Shown in pieces: positions 45,901 through 54,439 of a DNA stretch of 64,000 nt. The position numbers and the translations under genes were made by a program. This DNA is from Ostrinia nubilalis (lineage: Eukaryota; Arthropoda; Insecta; Lepidoptera; Crambidae), in contig NC_087092.1 in NCBI RefSeq assembly GCF_963855985.1, positions 8,866,001 to 8,930,000 on the forward strand. Reading direction: 5' to 3'. Positions within the stretch are counted from its first letter, which is position 1. Each line of letters starts with the position of its first letter. The notes beneath the pieces are model-generated. The model was not told the DNA's origin and ran no database searches. It saw only the letters and a program-made list of their open reading frames with translations.

Positions 45901-48339
45901 TAACAATTTTGCAAGATTTTGGTTTTCGTCCACGTGGACGGAAACCCTGACACCTAGTTTATATTTTTAAATATCAATTTACTTCAATAGACCTACAAAA
46001 TACAATGTTTTTTCTTCCAATATGATCTTTATTGCTATTACATTAAACATTTTAGTTTACGTCCACTTTTTAACAGTGATAAACCCATAAAAACCGTTAA
46101 AAAGATGTGGACGAAAACAAAAAACAGCTTTAAACGTTGTTGTGTTTTCGTCCATGACGTCATGAGCAAGCACTGGGGTGGACGAAAACCAAAATTAGCT
46201 ATTCCTGTAGATTAGTTTTCGTCCATTTGTCCTTCGACCTATTGCAATATTTTCCTAAATTTAGGTAAGAAACTTTTTTATATCTTTTTGATATCATTTG
46301 AAAGCTAACAAAATTACCTTTCAAATGATATACCACAATCCATAGTTACTGTATTGTAGAATTGGTTTTAAGTTAATAATTCAACTGCACCATTTTTTCT
46401 ACACAGTGGTCGAAAACTAGCGTACACTAGAACGAAAACTGATTTTTTTTGGACGAAAACTAGTGAAATCGCCTCTTTTGCATAAAATATTTTTTATAAA
46501 AAAACCCGTGGTATTTACTTATTGTCATATAATATTAACGTAAAGTAGACTATATAAGGACTAAAATGACATATGATACATATGAGTAAGGGTATTTTAA
46601 GATATTCATTTCGCATCACAAAGTTGGCAACTCCGATAATTGGACGAAAACTAGCGCACTTACCCTACTTATTTTCCTTATGGGATTATGATAGTAAGTA
46701 CCACCATTACTATGTGTTTAATACTCAATTTATAATTATTTATTGAAATTATATGTCTTTTAAAACAATCCTAAGCTACTAACAACCACTCCTAAAAGAA
46801 GGTACTGATATTGATAGCATGATACAATTAGTCGCCAGAGTCATTTTAGTCAACTAAGGATTTGTTACACCACCTGACTCAAAACGTAACTATATATATG
46901 TTACGGTTAATGTGATAAATTGAAAATTATTAATAATAACCGGTTATTATGAATAATTCCCGACAGTCGCGGTGAAAGTGATAAATTAATCACATTTAAC
47001 AGTGATTATTTAATGATTCAACCTTAGTACTAACAAATTTCATAAAAGAGAACAACATCTTGTGTACGTGCTCGTGTACAGCCAAACTTTTGAACGTTTT
47101 GATATCATATATTAATATAATTTGGCATAATGAGTTTGGAATGTTTTTTGCATAATATTACTTTTCCATGATGCCTATAACATAATGTTTTGATTTAAAG
47201 TGAAAAATAGGTTAAGGTGCGGCGGGGGTGGCCCTTGGGCCACCCCTAAGCCGCCTATTTAGTTTTATACACACATAAATGACCTCATATTAATCACATT
47301 TACCAAATCATGCGGTAATTATTCATAATAACCGGCGATTATTCATAATTTTCACATTTATCACTTTGACCGTAACATATATATATAGAAATAAACATAA
47401 CCAGTGATTTTTGTATTGAGTTTGACAGATGTTTTTATGTTTATTATAGTTAAAGTAAGATGGTGCAACCCAGGCTAAGTAAAAGTTGTATTAATATGTC
47501 CATTTACCAATAGATTTTTTTTAAATTTTGTTACTCAATGCAATGTTTGCTGCAATTATATGCAAAAAATCTTCACTACAAACTCCACTTGTATGGAGAG
47601 CATTAAAAATTTGATAATAGCAATAAAAAACTTACCTGCAATTTCAGCTCCTCCAAGATCATTTAATATCTTTCTGTATGATGGACGCCTTGTCAGCATT
47701 TCCCGGTATTTCCTTTTGGGCCCTTCATCATCACTGCAACTCTCGTCACTGCAAGACTGTCCTTGAGAGCTTACTAATGTGTTAGGTTCTGGTTTTATCT
47801 AAAATAAAAAAAAAGCATTTTTCAAACAAAGTAAGAACAATTCAAATGAAAGCATAAACACTATTCATAGTTTTGTTTACTTTTTATTACCTGTAAAGTT
47901 TGTAATGTCCCTTGGGTGGTATGTATTACAGAACTTGGTTTGCTTACAAGAATGACATTTCCTTTTGGTAACTGCACAGACTGAATATTGGATGCTGTTT
48001 GTATAACAGACTGTTGATTTGGTTGAATTACAGACTGAACCTGAAATCAATGAAAGTAATATTTATTAAATCCATAGAAAGAAAATTTCTAATAAGATTA
48101 GTTGAAAAGATTACAAATATACAATAGTACATAAAGGTTATGTATGTTTATGAATGCAGTCTATACAATAAAACAAACACCTGAGCTGACGGCGCCTGCG
48201 AGGGGAGCGTAAGTTGAACAATGCTGGTCACGGCGACTACATGCGGCGTGGAGCTGGCCGCGGCGGGGCCCGCGTTCCCCAGAGGATCTCCAGAACCCGC
48301 TCCTCCAGATGAGCCATTCTCCTCCACCATTCCGTCCAT
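30931..48339 (-). CDS. CREB: cAMP-responsive element-binding protein (CREB)
   Basis: Nuclear bZIP activator that binds TGACGTCA and recruits CBP when phosphorylated. Coding exons (minus): 48181-48339, 47891-48040, 47636-47798, 31227-31349, 30931-31133. All have GT-AG borders and compatible phases, totalling 798 bp (265 residues). Exon 1 gives MDGMVEENGSSGG; exon 2 the VQLPKGNVILVSKP stretch; exon 3 the kinase-inducible domain with RRPSYRKILNDL (the Ser in RRPSY is the PKA site); exon 4 a Gly/Gln-rich linker ending DAQFYVPG; exon 5 GPILEDQTRKRELRLLKN, the basic region REAARECRRKKKEYIKCLENR and a leucine zipper, ending CEQKTE. The start is chosen because the upstream exon has an in-frame TGA and no ATG. 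Intron 3 is 16.3 kb and TE-filled. A possible cassette exon lies at 44457-44528. Likely intact and functional. Confidence 0.95.
31350..32842. other. CREB intron 3, 3' part, with an exon-like minus-strand frame
   Basis: Minus strand from about 31832 down to about 31590 is open for about 82 codons, without an ATG start. It reads SDATLCRCVSETGQAKSSAC, then LWYIREDCVPAGE and VDTPIQMYVKVHE, ending LNKLSAD-stop. Composition looks coding (mixed charges, four Cys), but I do not recognise it. It could be a relic exon, a TE-captured fragment or chance. The rest of the interval, including AACGGATGAAA repeats at 32180-32360, holds nothing clear. Confidence 0.35.
32843..33158 (+). CDS. Unrecognised open frame truncated by a Helitron end
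   Basis: Plus-strand frame reads LLGIWAGEHEPLFIDADVNG, then ITGQILHEMCNRNQLKDTYM, then YQIRLRRESYLYK. From 33009 it runs into the Helitron-like repeat (LAAARDFVRVD), so only about 55 residues before that are of interest. Protein-like, but the family is unknown to me. It lies in the CREB intron on the opposite strand. Confidence 0.35.
33009..33366 (-). mobile_element. Helitron-like element
   Basis: On the minus strand it starts TCCTACTAATATTATAAAGG and ends GCGGGCGGCCGCTAG before T. TC start, CTAG end and A|T context fit a Helitron. About 358 bp, non-coding. Confidence 0.75.
33506..33698 (+). mobile_element. Helitron-like element
   Basis: Starts near TCTTTATCTAATTTATAAAG, contains CTGCTGAACCGATTTTAAAA and ends with GCGGGCGAAGCGGCGGGC, GGAAAGCTAG, then T. 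Same 3' architecture as 25480-25496. Confidence 0.75.
33720..35610. other. CREB intron 3 sequence without recognised elements
   Basis: AT-rich. At 33780-33920 the plus strand reads FKKKIKNYVLYKAKFCSHGA, possibly the tail of a retroelement frame. Nothing else is supported. GATAGGTCGGGTGA and AAGGTCGGGTGAT (35036, 35082) are a short direct repeat. Confidence 0.3.
35618..36900. mobile_element. TIR transposon GAGTATTTCTC, uninterrupted copy
   Basis: 1283 bp, flanked by ATAT (35614-35617, 36901-36904); same ends as 7532-10483, in opposite orientation. It provides the empty site for the nested element 8379-10042 at GCATAGTAATATT (complement near 36060). Contains the same MPPKT-type 30-codon frame on the minus strand near 35820-35911. 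TTTCGTTACG motifs cluster near both ends. Confidence 0.9.
36980..37666. mobile_element. TA-flanked TIR element
   Basis: Ends GTTCATTCAACTTATGATGG and, in complement, GTCCATTCAGCGTAAGATGG, with TA on both sides. AT-rich, non-coding, 687 bp. Ends are about 80% alike over 30 bp. Confidence 0.6.
37697..37704. promoter_or_regulatory. Consensus CRE in CREB intron 3
   Basis: TGACGTCA, just right of the TA-flanked element; followed at about 37790 by the half-site GTGACGTAA. Binding by CREB is known for this octamer; use in vivo is not shown. Confidence 0.35.
37705..38930. other. CREB intron 3 sequence with dispersed repeat fragments
   Basis: 38220-38320 (GGCGGAAGGTTAGACAAACT to GTTCGCCCATTTGACCCTAA) is the reverse of the repeat near 28190. 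38400-38640 has ACGGCCTACAGCCTAAACGG and CAAAATGGCGGATTTTAGGC, typical dispersed repeats. No gene. Confidence 0.4.
38935..40265. repeat. Large palindromic repeat
   Basis: Arms 38935-39115 (plus 39785-39830) and about 40025-40265 are inverted and similar (GCTAGTTACGAGCCGCCAAA and complement at the outer ends). The left arm is interrupted by a hAT-type MITE. A single arm also occurs at 27500-27865. Confidence 0.8.
39116..39784. mobile_element. hAT-type MITE with CCGGATATCC arrays
   Basis: TIR TAGAGATGAAACGGATA and complement, flanked by the 8-bp GTAATTAG (39108-39115, 39785-39792). The other palindrome arm has the empty site with one GTAATTAG. Both ends carry clusters of CCGGATAT/ATATCCGG (39129-39200, 39699-39760). 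No transposase. A CCCCTAGACAAG fragment of another MITE lies inside near 39543. Confidence 0.88.
40266..40763. other. AT-rich intron stretch
   Basis: No element ends, no ORF; only A/T runs. Confidence 0.3.
40764..41513. mobile_element. Larger CCCCTAGACAAG-ended element carrying a common repeat
   Basis: Ends AACCCCCTAGACAAGTAG and CTACTTGTCTAGACCTA. Inside is a widespread lepidopteran repeat running from AGGGTTCCGTAATCC (40821) to AAGGAACCCTACACTGCGCG and CACTTGGCCGGTTTTTT (41447-41486), itself split by a LINE 3' end at 40851-41054. Confidence 0.6.
40851..41054 (+). mobile_element. LINE 3' end with TTTTGA repeats
   Basis: GTGCCACTTGTGGTCTAAAC, TGAATAAATATTTTTGA, then TTTTGATTTTGATTTTGA form a typical 3' tail. 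Flanked by the possible target duplication TTATGT. Coding part is missing except for a few residues. Confidence 0.65.
41801..41808. promoter_or_regulatory. Consensus CRE in CREB intron 3
   Basis: TGACGTCA preceded by a GC-rich tract (GGGCGGCGGCCGGCCCGCC at 41770). Regulatory use not shown. Confidence 0.35.
41930..42150. repeat. Two tandem copies of the ~120-bp repeat family
   Basis: GATGATGGAGCTGGAAGGTG (41955) and TAATGATGGAGCTGGAAGGT (42075) start two units that contain AATAAAACGAC and AGTTTGGG. Reverse orientation relative to 23830-24065. Confidence 0.6.
42246..42626. mobile_element. GC-rich MITE with perfect 23-bp ends
   Basis: Ends AGGCCTCAGCCTCGAACTTA (plus GCG) at 42246-42268 and their exact complement at 42604-42626. 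The body contains GGGGCGGCGGCGG, GCCCGCTCGTTGCCCGCTCC in tandem, and a small CpG-island-like composition unlike the AT-rich surroundings. The open frames here follow from GC content and are not genes. No target duplication found. Confidence 0.75.
42678..43743. mobile_element. piggyBac-like element with GGGGGCCGCGCGGCCCCC palindromes
   Basis: TTAA (42674-42677) CCCTTAACTG... and ...CCAGTTAAGGG TTAA (43744-43747). Next to the end, ACTGGTATCGTGGGGGCCGC is present at 42844 and 43529 and, in reverse, at the right end. The palindromic GC block occurs at about 42853, 43547 and 43708. The left terminus is split by a 129-bp MITE. No intact transposase. Confidence 0.8.
42688..42816. mobile_element. 129-bp MITE, CTG duplication, copy 2
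   Basis: Inserted 10 bp inside the piggyBac-like element: CTG (42685-42687), TGGGTCTAGACAAAGTGC ... GTTTTGTCTAAGGGGG, CTG (42817-42819). Same length as the copy at 27988-28116 and nearly identical to it. Confidence 0.85.
43907..43984. repeat. Hairpin with CRE-like sites in both arms
   Basis: Inverted arms GAGTTGAAATGGCGCGTTAC and GTGACGTCACGCGACATTTC around a 6-base centre. The right arm has a consensus TGACGTCA at 43957-43964; the left arm has TTACGTCACG. It lies in the CREB intron. Confidence 0.7.
44457..44528 (-). other. Candidate 72-bp cassette exon of CREB
   Basis: Minus strand: acceptor TATTACAG|AAAATCG, 72 bp, donor CCAG|GTCAGT. Its phase (2 nt + 23 codons + 1 nt) is exactly that of the CREB intron between exons 3 and 4, and the frame is open, giving RMGTKPGCENEVSLSSPLSF. 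Inclusion would add 24 residues between the KID and the bZIP. The polypyrimidine tract is weak, and I know of no described homologue, so this is a prediction. Confidence 0.4.
44862..45498. mobile_element. MITE with TTTTTAATTCGACGGAATT ends
   Basis: Inverted ends of 19 bp, perfect (44862-44880 and 45479-45497), extended by (C/T)TGACA. AT-rich centre, 637 bp, non-coding. The next element starts 10 bp to the right. Confidence 0.75.
45508..46665. mobile_element. TIR transposon GGGTAA, TA duplication, TTTTCGTCCA arrays
   Basis: TA, then GGGTAATTGCGCCGGTTTTC at the left; GAAAACTAGCGCACTTACCC, then TA, at the right. TTTTCGTCCA or its complement occurs a dozen times (for example 45522, 45920, 46107, 46145, 46180, 46216, 46450, 46642). 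One copy overlaps a consensus CRE at 46155-46162. No ORF. Confidence 0.82.
46896..47380. mobile_element. TIR element in TATATATA context
   Basis: Ends ATGTTACGGTTAATGTGATA and complement of ATGTTACGGTCAAAGTGATA, flanked by runs of TA. GTGATAAAT and ATGAATAATT motifs repeat inside. A perfect GC hairpin GGGGTGGCCC-TT-GGGCCACCCC sits at 47224-47245. Confidence 0.65.
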
Positions 48340-48353
48340 TCCAATAGGGTCAC

Positions 48354-48656
48354 CTAAAATATTCAAGGTCAACAATCTGTGTATGCCTTGCTTGTCAGAA
48401 TAGTTCAGTTTCAAAACAGATTCACATCATAGGTATTATGATTCCGATAAGAAAGCTGTTCACAGGAAAGTCCTAAAAGCGAATCGTCGCGTAATGAATG
48501 TGACATTTTCTTTTTGCGTCTAACTTATACGCAACATATTTATTAGTAAAGAGGGGTAAGTATGTTCTGCTGTCTAGTGGAATGTCCATATTTTGTAAAC
48601 CAAAATGTGAGCGACCATGACAGGTCGCAAGGTTTGTCTTCAGTACAAGCACTCAC
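48354..48656 (-). other. CREB 5' intron
   Basis: Lies between the acceptor at 48354 and the donor GTGAGT at 48651-48656. No elements seen. Confidence 0.6.
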
Positions 48657-48860
48657 CAGTTACGTATTCCTCGTCACCGTCTATGCTGCGTCCGGAGTGG
48701 GCGAACGGGATGGTACGTAGTAGCCACGTCAACTGTGAGCAGAGTCGTCACTGGCGGAGACCTATGATCTTGTATGCGTCATAACAATATGGCCGAAAAT
48801 TGTCAGACGCATGCGCGGGACCACCTTCCGCTCTCGAAAACGATGATTAAGCAAGCCCAC
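48657..48860 (-). promoter_or_regulatory. CREB: CREB non-coding first exon and proximal promoter
   Basis: A donor CTG|GTGAGT marks the exon end at 48657. The exon has no ATG in the CREB frame and an in-frame TGA, so it is 5' UTR. Upstream (48790-48815) is CGCATGCGCGGGA, resembling an NRF-1-type GC palindrome, with CGGCCATATTG beside it. The transcription start is not fixed; about 48780-48800 is plausible. Confidence 0.5.
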
Positions 48861-49034
48861 ACAGATACACACACTTACAGTCTAATTTTTTAGAAATCAG
48901 CAGAAATGTCATCAAAAATGGCCAACTGACATAAAAATATTTTTAGTCTGTGAACTAGTGATGCGACAAAACCTCTCGTTAATCGCGAAGTGAAATTATT
49001 GTAGTACTTGCGTATCATCGCCAGGTGATCGTCA

Positions 49035-49240
49035 AAATAATAATAATAATAATAAATACACTTTATTGCACACCAAAGATAAGAACAGAAAGAAAAGGAA
49101 CACACAAGGAAAATACTAAAAAAAAATATGCAACAAAGTCGCAACATTGAATGTGATTGTGAACTGATTATGAAATTTTCGAGAACAGGAAACAAACTGT
49201 ATGCACAGATGTAATCAAAAAACACACTGGACAGTAAAAC
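49035..49240 (-). mobile_element. LINE 3' UTR with ATT repeats
   Basis: On the minus strand, GGTGTGCAATAAAGTGTATT is followed by TTATTATTATTATT, a typical microsatellite-like tail of lepidopteran LINEs. No coding part. Confidence 0.65.
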
Positions 49241-50079
49241 AATCAATGATATCCGTAAAGTTATTAAACTTCAAATAGTTGCGTTCTGTTTGACAGTGTT
49301 GCTACTAGTGACATCTCGCTCGCTCAGTTCTTTGTTGCTCTATTCCGCTAGGGAGGTAATTTAAGATGCTATCAATTGAAATAATATTTTTATTTTCTTT
49401 TATTTTATTTACTTATATAGGAAAATAAGCAATGGAACAATACGTAAGCATAATTGCATAAAAAAGTAAAATAATTTCGTTTAAATAAAACCGACTAAAA
49501 ATTAAACTGACTCCGAAAAAGTATACACTAAAAGTAGAAAAATAATTTTACGTTATCTCCAATATTGTCGAAGTTATCGCTGGAAAACTAAACAAAGTAT
49601 CTTATATTTTTTATTTAAAATTAATCAGTAATCGGAATAAGTGAATACTTAAAATAATATCGATTAAATTTACAGATTATTGTCTATGACTCACAGGTTA
49701 CAGCACTGATGTGTCAGAGACAAGTCATAGACAATATGGAGATAACACATGATTTTAAACGTCAAGTCAATTTGACAAGTCTCACAAATTTTCATCGTCC
49801 ACGTATTTTGCTAAAATAATTTGTTTCAAAGATTGATTTCAAACTTGTATGAACGTGAAAATGAAGTTGGTTTCATGGGCTTGTTAAATAATGTGTATGA
49901 TATTATGAACGCGTAAGTGATTATGGTGTAATTGTGTATGAAAGTGTTTGTTTACATCTCTGCTGGATTCTAAAAAATCAAGGTATACAAGTTTTACTAG
50001 TTGGATTGGACAACACTGGAATTGTCCCAGTTATTATGACATTGACAGAATGCCGCTGCTAGAAAACACTGAACTGTCC
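49241..50079. other. No gene; one short inverted repeat
   Basis: ATTGTCTATGACTC at 49679 and its inverse GAGACAAGTCATAGACAAT near 49718-49736 form a small hairpin. Otherwise AT-rich and featureless. Confidence 0.35.
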
Positions 50080-50215
50080 CACCAAATTTATTGACAAGGG
50101 GGCGCCACCATCGTTCAAATTTATAGTTTATAGCCTGACCAGGAACATAAAAACCCTGGCATAGAGGCGCGTCAATTGCATTTGATAGTGCAACACTGAG
50201 TACAGTCGTACCTGT
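50080..50215. repeat. Dispersed repeat CTGAACTGTCCCACC
   Basis: ACTGAACTGTCCCACCAAAT, TTGACAAGGGGGCGCCACC. Related to 53843-53985 and, in part, 52888-52910. Confidence 0.5.
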
Positions 50216-50329
50216 GTTAAATTAATAGGCTAACTTTATGTATCAGGATTCAGGATTACGGGCTAATTTGATATTTTCATAAATTAACGAAAAAATATTA
50301 TAATAGGTAACCTGGTTTAAATAAATTAA

Positions 50330-50951
50330 ATGACACCATCAATCGAGTTAGTAGGATTTATTTTATTATTCATCAATAATCAAATTCAGAACTTGAATAT
50401 TCAACTGCAATGTCTGCTCATGAACGCTTCAAACTCGGTACTTCTTTCCCAATTCCATAAAATTCAACACTTAGAAAGTGACAAAACAGAAATGGCAAGA
50501 AGAATGGGACATACTTGCACACGTGCTCATCTATATAAACTACGCATCATTAATGACGAAATGTGTGAGTGTGGGATAGAGGTCGAGGATCTCAATCATA
50601 TTCTCTTCACTTGTCCTCGTTACAGTAACCGAAATGTCCTCCTGAACTCATTAATCTCTCTCCATATTCCGTTCCCAACCTCTATAGTATGTCTACTATA
50701 CTTAAACTGTATAAATGTATATAAATGTATTATTTCATACTTAAATTTCAATAGTATTAAGATATAAACCTGTTGTTCTTGTATTTAATATTTTAGTCGT
50801 TATGTACTTAGTACTATAGTAGTAGTTACCTATATCCTATGTCCTCTCCTGATCCTAATTTCCTAAATTTAAATCCGTTGCCGAAAATATTTTAATCTCC
50901 CCGTTTCCCCGTTTTACTCGACTCTGGCACGGCGCATACAGCGCGGATTGC

Positions 50952-50984
<33 letters not shown>
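50330..50984 (+). mobile_element. LINE 3' fragment (post-RT region) with poly(A)
   Basis: The frame ends with RRMGHTCTRAHLYKLRIIND, then EMCECGIEVEDLNHILFTCP, the C-terminal Cys-His knuckle region of I/R1-type LINEs, with a stop at about 50767. A 3' UTR and a pure A-run of about 30 (50955-50984) follow. The reverse transcriptase domain is missing. The long A-run suggests recent insertion. Confidence 0.8.
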
Positions 50985-50986
<2 letters not shown>

Positions 50987-51385
50987 GACAAAAAACTTTA
51001 AAATAGGTATTTGAAACAAACCATAGCTAATTTTCATAATGGACTGTACTATACGATAAACATGTCAGTCAATTTGACAACCTTGTCGGAAATATTATTC
51101 AATGAAAATATTGTCCGAACCCTTAGTATTTCTCTTCGGTAAATACTTTAACACATTGTGAACCACTTTTCTTTCACGACTATAAAAAGATTTTAGCAAT
51201 TTAATTCACAAAATCAATTGCGCACATTTAAAATAAAGTTTGTTTACACTTTGACAGCAATAGACTGACATGCAAGGTGACATGTCAATGAAGTTTTCAG
51301 TTACTGTTGCCATTAAAAGAAATTAGTACCATTAGTTTTCCGCAACATGGCGAGGGTTTTTATGTTCCTGGTCAGGCTATACAAT

Positions 51386-52189
51386 ATGAAGCTAAAGATA
51401 AAAATGGAGGCCAGACTTGGAACAAAAACTTGAGTCAAATACCTAGGTACTTATCTCTATCTCGCTCTCTGTGGGCCGACCTCTCTTTTTAGTGTGGACT
51501 GTAGTATTACTATCTCCTGATTTAAATCTCCTAGTAAATTCTTCGAAATAGCCAATTCACTAACCAAATCAGAAGTTAAACAAATAAATAATTAAATATT
51601 TGAACTACGATTACCTAGTTATATTAAAAATCACAAAATTGTCGGCCGTTTAGGTTTAATGTGTTGGCGAATCAGGGAATTACAATCCCAATTCCTGGGG
51701 AATCGGTACCATGTGGCAACATCGGCCCAATCCGGCCCATCATGGCGGTTGTTTACTATTTTGTTCATTATGCAGTTAATTTCGTTTGAGATTGTTTACA
51801 GGAAATAATCATTGTTTTATCACAAGAAATGGTGCAAAATTTTGTAGTGCGTGGTTGCGGTAGTACGTGGTGTCCTGGAAGTGACATAAGATTCCACGCG
51901 TAAAGTGTTTATTTCGTGATTTCCGACATTGGATCATTGTAAACATTTTTCACATTTTTTACAGTAATTTCTTCCTAAAACGTTTTACCAGTATTTACAC
52001 TTGTCATTTAATGATACCTATGTCAAGAAATAAAGATTTTACATTGAGTTTCATTGAATTTGAGCAAATTTATATTTTTTGTTTATTTAGAAAGAGAGAG
52101 TCTGCCCACAGAGAGCGAGATAGTGATACATAGTTTGTGCTTCAAGTAGGTATTCGGAGTGTGGCCTCCATTTTTATCTATAGCTTCAT
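51386..52189. mobile_element. Inverted-repeat element with THAP remnant
   Basis: Arms of about 105 bp: ATGAAGCTAAAGATAAAAAT ... CTCGCTCTCTGTGGGC at the left, inverse at 52085-52189. The centre holds a short THAP-type exon (51829-51903). No target duplication seen. Probably an internally deleted relative of a THAP-encoding transposon. Confidence 0.65.
51829..51903 (+). pseudogene. THAP-domain N-terminus remnant
   Basis: 25 codons: MVQNFVVRGCGSTWCPGSDI then RFHA and a stop. This matches the start of THAP domains (C-x4-C, then R-x-G/S...RFH), but the first Cys ligand position reads Phe. Non-functional. Confidence 0.5.
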
Positions 52190-52265
52190 GGTTATAGATA
52201 ATGATACCATTACAGAGGCGACACTTCGTTTACGTTTAGTTTCTGCCTATTGAATTGGATACTGT

Positions 52266-52410
52266 AAGGAAACATCAACATCATCATTTTAGCTACTGGA
52301 CGTCCACTGCTGAACAAAGGCCTCCTCTAATGATTTCCACATCGCCCAGTTGATAGTGGCCTGCACCCAGCGTCTTCCTGCTATCTTCAGTCAGTCGATC
52401 TTGAGATTTT
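52266..52410 (-). mobile_element. RTE-like LINE 3' end, second copy
   Basis: ATCATCATTTTAGCTACTGG, ACGTCCACTGCTGAACAAAG, CCTGCACCCAGCGTCTTCCT match the fragment at 2783-3060 with substitutions. More decayed: the frame is broken. Confidence 0.75.
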
Positions 52411-53352
52411 AGAAAAATTCCCACTCGTCACGGTAGGAACAAGGCTAGGGATGACCCACGCCTTCATTCCAGAACCAATAAAATAACTGAAAGTCAGAAA
52501 CTTTCAGTTATTTTATTGTCTCTAGGTACTTTGAATTCAATAAATAAGTAAGTACATGATGCGTTTTGTTTTTGTTAGTTATAAAATAATTAAAAACGTA
52601 TTAAAAATTTCCCTACTTTCGAGAAAATCGCCTTCACTGTCTACACTCCCCAACAAAATTGACACTAATGACATAAGATTTTTGCCTCACTCTTGACGAA
52701 GCGTTTGTATGAAGACTATCCATCTAGGTTTTATTAATCTAAGGGTGCAGATTTTATCGCCATAAATTATGAAACTTGATAGTCATGGATTTGACTGACA
52801 GCTGTCCGTCAAATTCCCGCCCCGCACCCCGCACTGTACATATTTTGTTCGCGATGTCTGTTCTATACGTATAGATGACCCACGCTGAACTGTCCCACCC
52901 ACAGATATGGATAGATGCAGCATGTGACAAAATTTGTATGAAGCCGAGCGTGCCACTTTTTAAACGTCATTAGTGTCATTTTAGCGAATTTTAGTGATTG
53001 CCGCAACGTAAAAATAATCGTATCATCGTACTGCATTCGCAAAGTCATCGAAAGATATCGTGTGACTCGATTCAATAATTAATTAATTCCGATCAAACTG
53101 ATAATTTGTTAAATAAAAAACCAAAAACATCTTTATTTACCTTTTTAAATAAAATAATTCGTCAAATCTCGTTATTTTTTTTACCCCACCAGCGTTTCAA
53201 GATAAAAATTTGTCAAGTGCATGAATACATGGATTAGTGTGTGTCTTATTGTTATGAGTAAGTACGGTTCCTTGGGATCGGTATGAGTGCACCACATACA
53301 GGGACCATGGTTTTAACTCATAAGAGTACATCGCAGGATATGTATTAAAAAC
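52411..53352. other. No recognised gene or element
   Basis: Contains a small fold-back AGTTATTTTATTGG/CAATAAAATAACT (about 52478-52519) and TTTATTAATCTAAGG (52734), shared with the palindrome at 5289. Nothing coding. Confidence 0.3.
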
Positions 53353-53590
53353 AGGGTTCGAAAATATCCTTATGATATATATCTGATATTATGATATATA
53401 TCCGATATATATCGGATATATATCATAAATATCGGATATATATCGGATATTTTCGAACCTAGGGTTCGAAAATATCCTTATGATATATATCAGATATATA
53501 TCTGATAAATATCATAAATATCGGATATTTATGATATATATCCGATATATATCGGATATATATCATAAATATCGGATATTTTCGAACCCT
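53353..53590. repeat. Two head-to-tail palindromic AT repeats
   Basis: Each unit starts GGGTTCGAAAATATCC and ends GGATATTTTCGAACC. The interior is an array of ATATCGGATATATATC and ATATCATAAATATC. Units 53353-53461 and 53462-53590 abut directly. Confidence 0.75.
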
Positions 53591-53839
53591 GATTAAAAAC
53601 AATCTACTTTATACTTCTTCTACTGCTACTTTATTCTAATTAATTATTTGTTACTTGTGCTGTTAATTACTATTTATTCTTTCTACCGTGTTCGTACTAC
53701 TGTCCTCGTAAAATCATCGTACGCGATTGTTGTAATCGGATTACATGAACATCACTCGACCATGTATGTCCATTTGGACATATCGGAATGGCACGCTTTG
53801 ACGATCAACTTGCTGTATCTACTCTAATCCATATCTGTG

Positions 53840-53985
53840 GTCCCACCAAACTCAATGACAGGGGGGCGCTACCATCTTTCAAATGTATGGTTTCCAACAT
53901 GGCAAAAATCAGAACCAGCGATCCGGTATTGACGGTGGCGCCCCACTGTCAATGTCATGCATAGGACAGTTCAGTATTTTGGAAC
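53840..53985. repeat. Dispersed repeat with GGGGGCGC ends
   Basis: GGTCCCACCAAACTCAATGA, CAGGGGGGCGCTACC ... GGTGGCGCCCCACTGTCAAT, GGACAGTTCAG. Inverted-end arrangement; related to 50080-50215. It ends about 18 bp before the P-like element. Confidence 0.55.
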
Positions 53986-54439
53986 TATAGTAATATTACT
54001 TCAATTGAGTTTGAGTTTTTAACCGGCGAATTGATTCGTGTGAAGTTATTTTCTCAGATTTGGTGCAATATTACTGTAAATAAACTTTTCTGTCGTTTAC
54101 GTTGAGTTGATTAAGTTCCTCCGTATCGGGCGTGATAAAGTTTGCTGTTCAGTGTTATGTTTTTTGTGAGATAGAGACTCTTTTAAATAAGCTGTGTTTC
54201 AACTTCTACAGAAGTTTAAACTCTTATTTACTTTTCTGTTTAATGGGTATGTTATCTACTTACTTGAAATATTAGATCTATTACAAATCTATTATTCATT
54301 AAAAACAACCCTATGTGATGAAAATGTAAATGTACTTTCAAAACTGGTAAATGCATGAACCAGGGCATTGACACTGGTTGGAGAGAAATTATAGGCTTTG
54401 TTTAATTAATACCTATTTCATTTTAGGCTTCTACTGATA

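Noticed and set aside
48890..49246. 118-residue minus-strand frame rich in Phe, Ser and Tyr
   Set aside because: It overlaps a LINE 3' UTR with its ATT microsatellite; low-complexity translation.
53353..53590. Regular repeats suggesting a CRISPR array
   Set aside because: Repeats are nested palindromes without unique spacers, and the DNA is eukaryotic.
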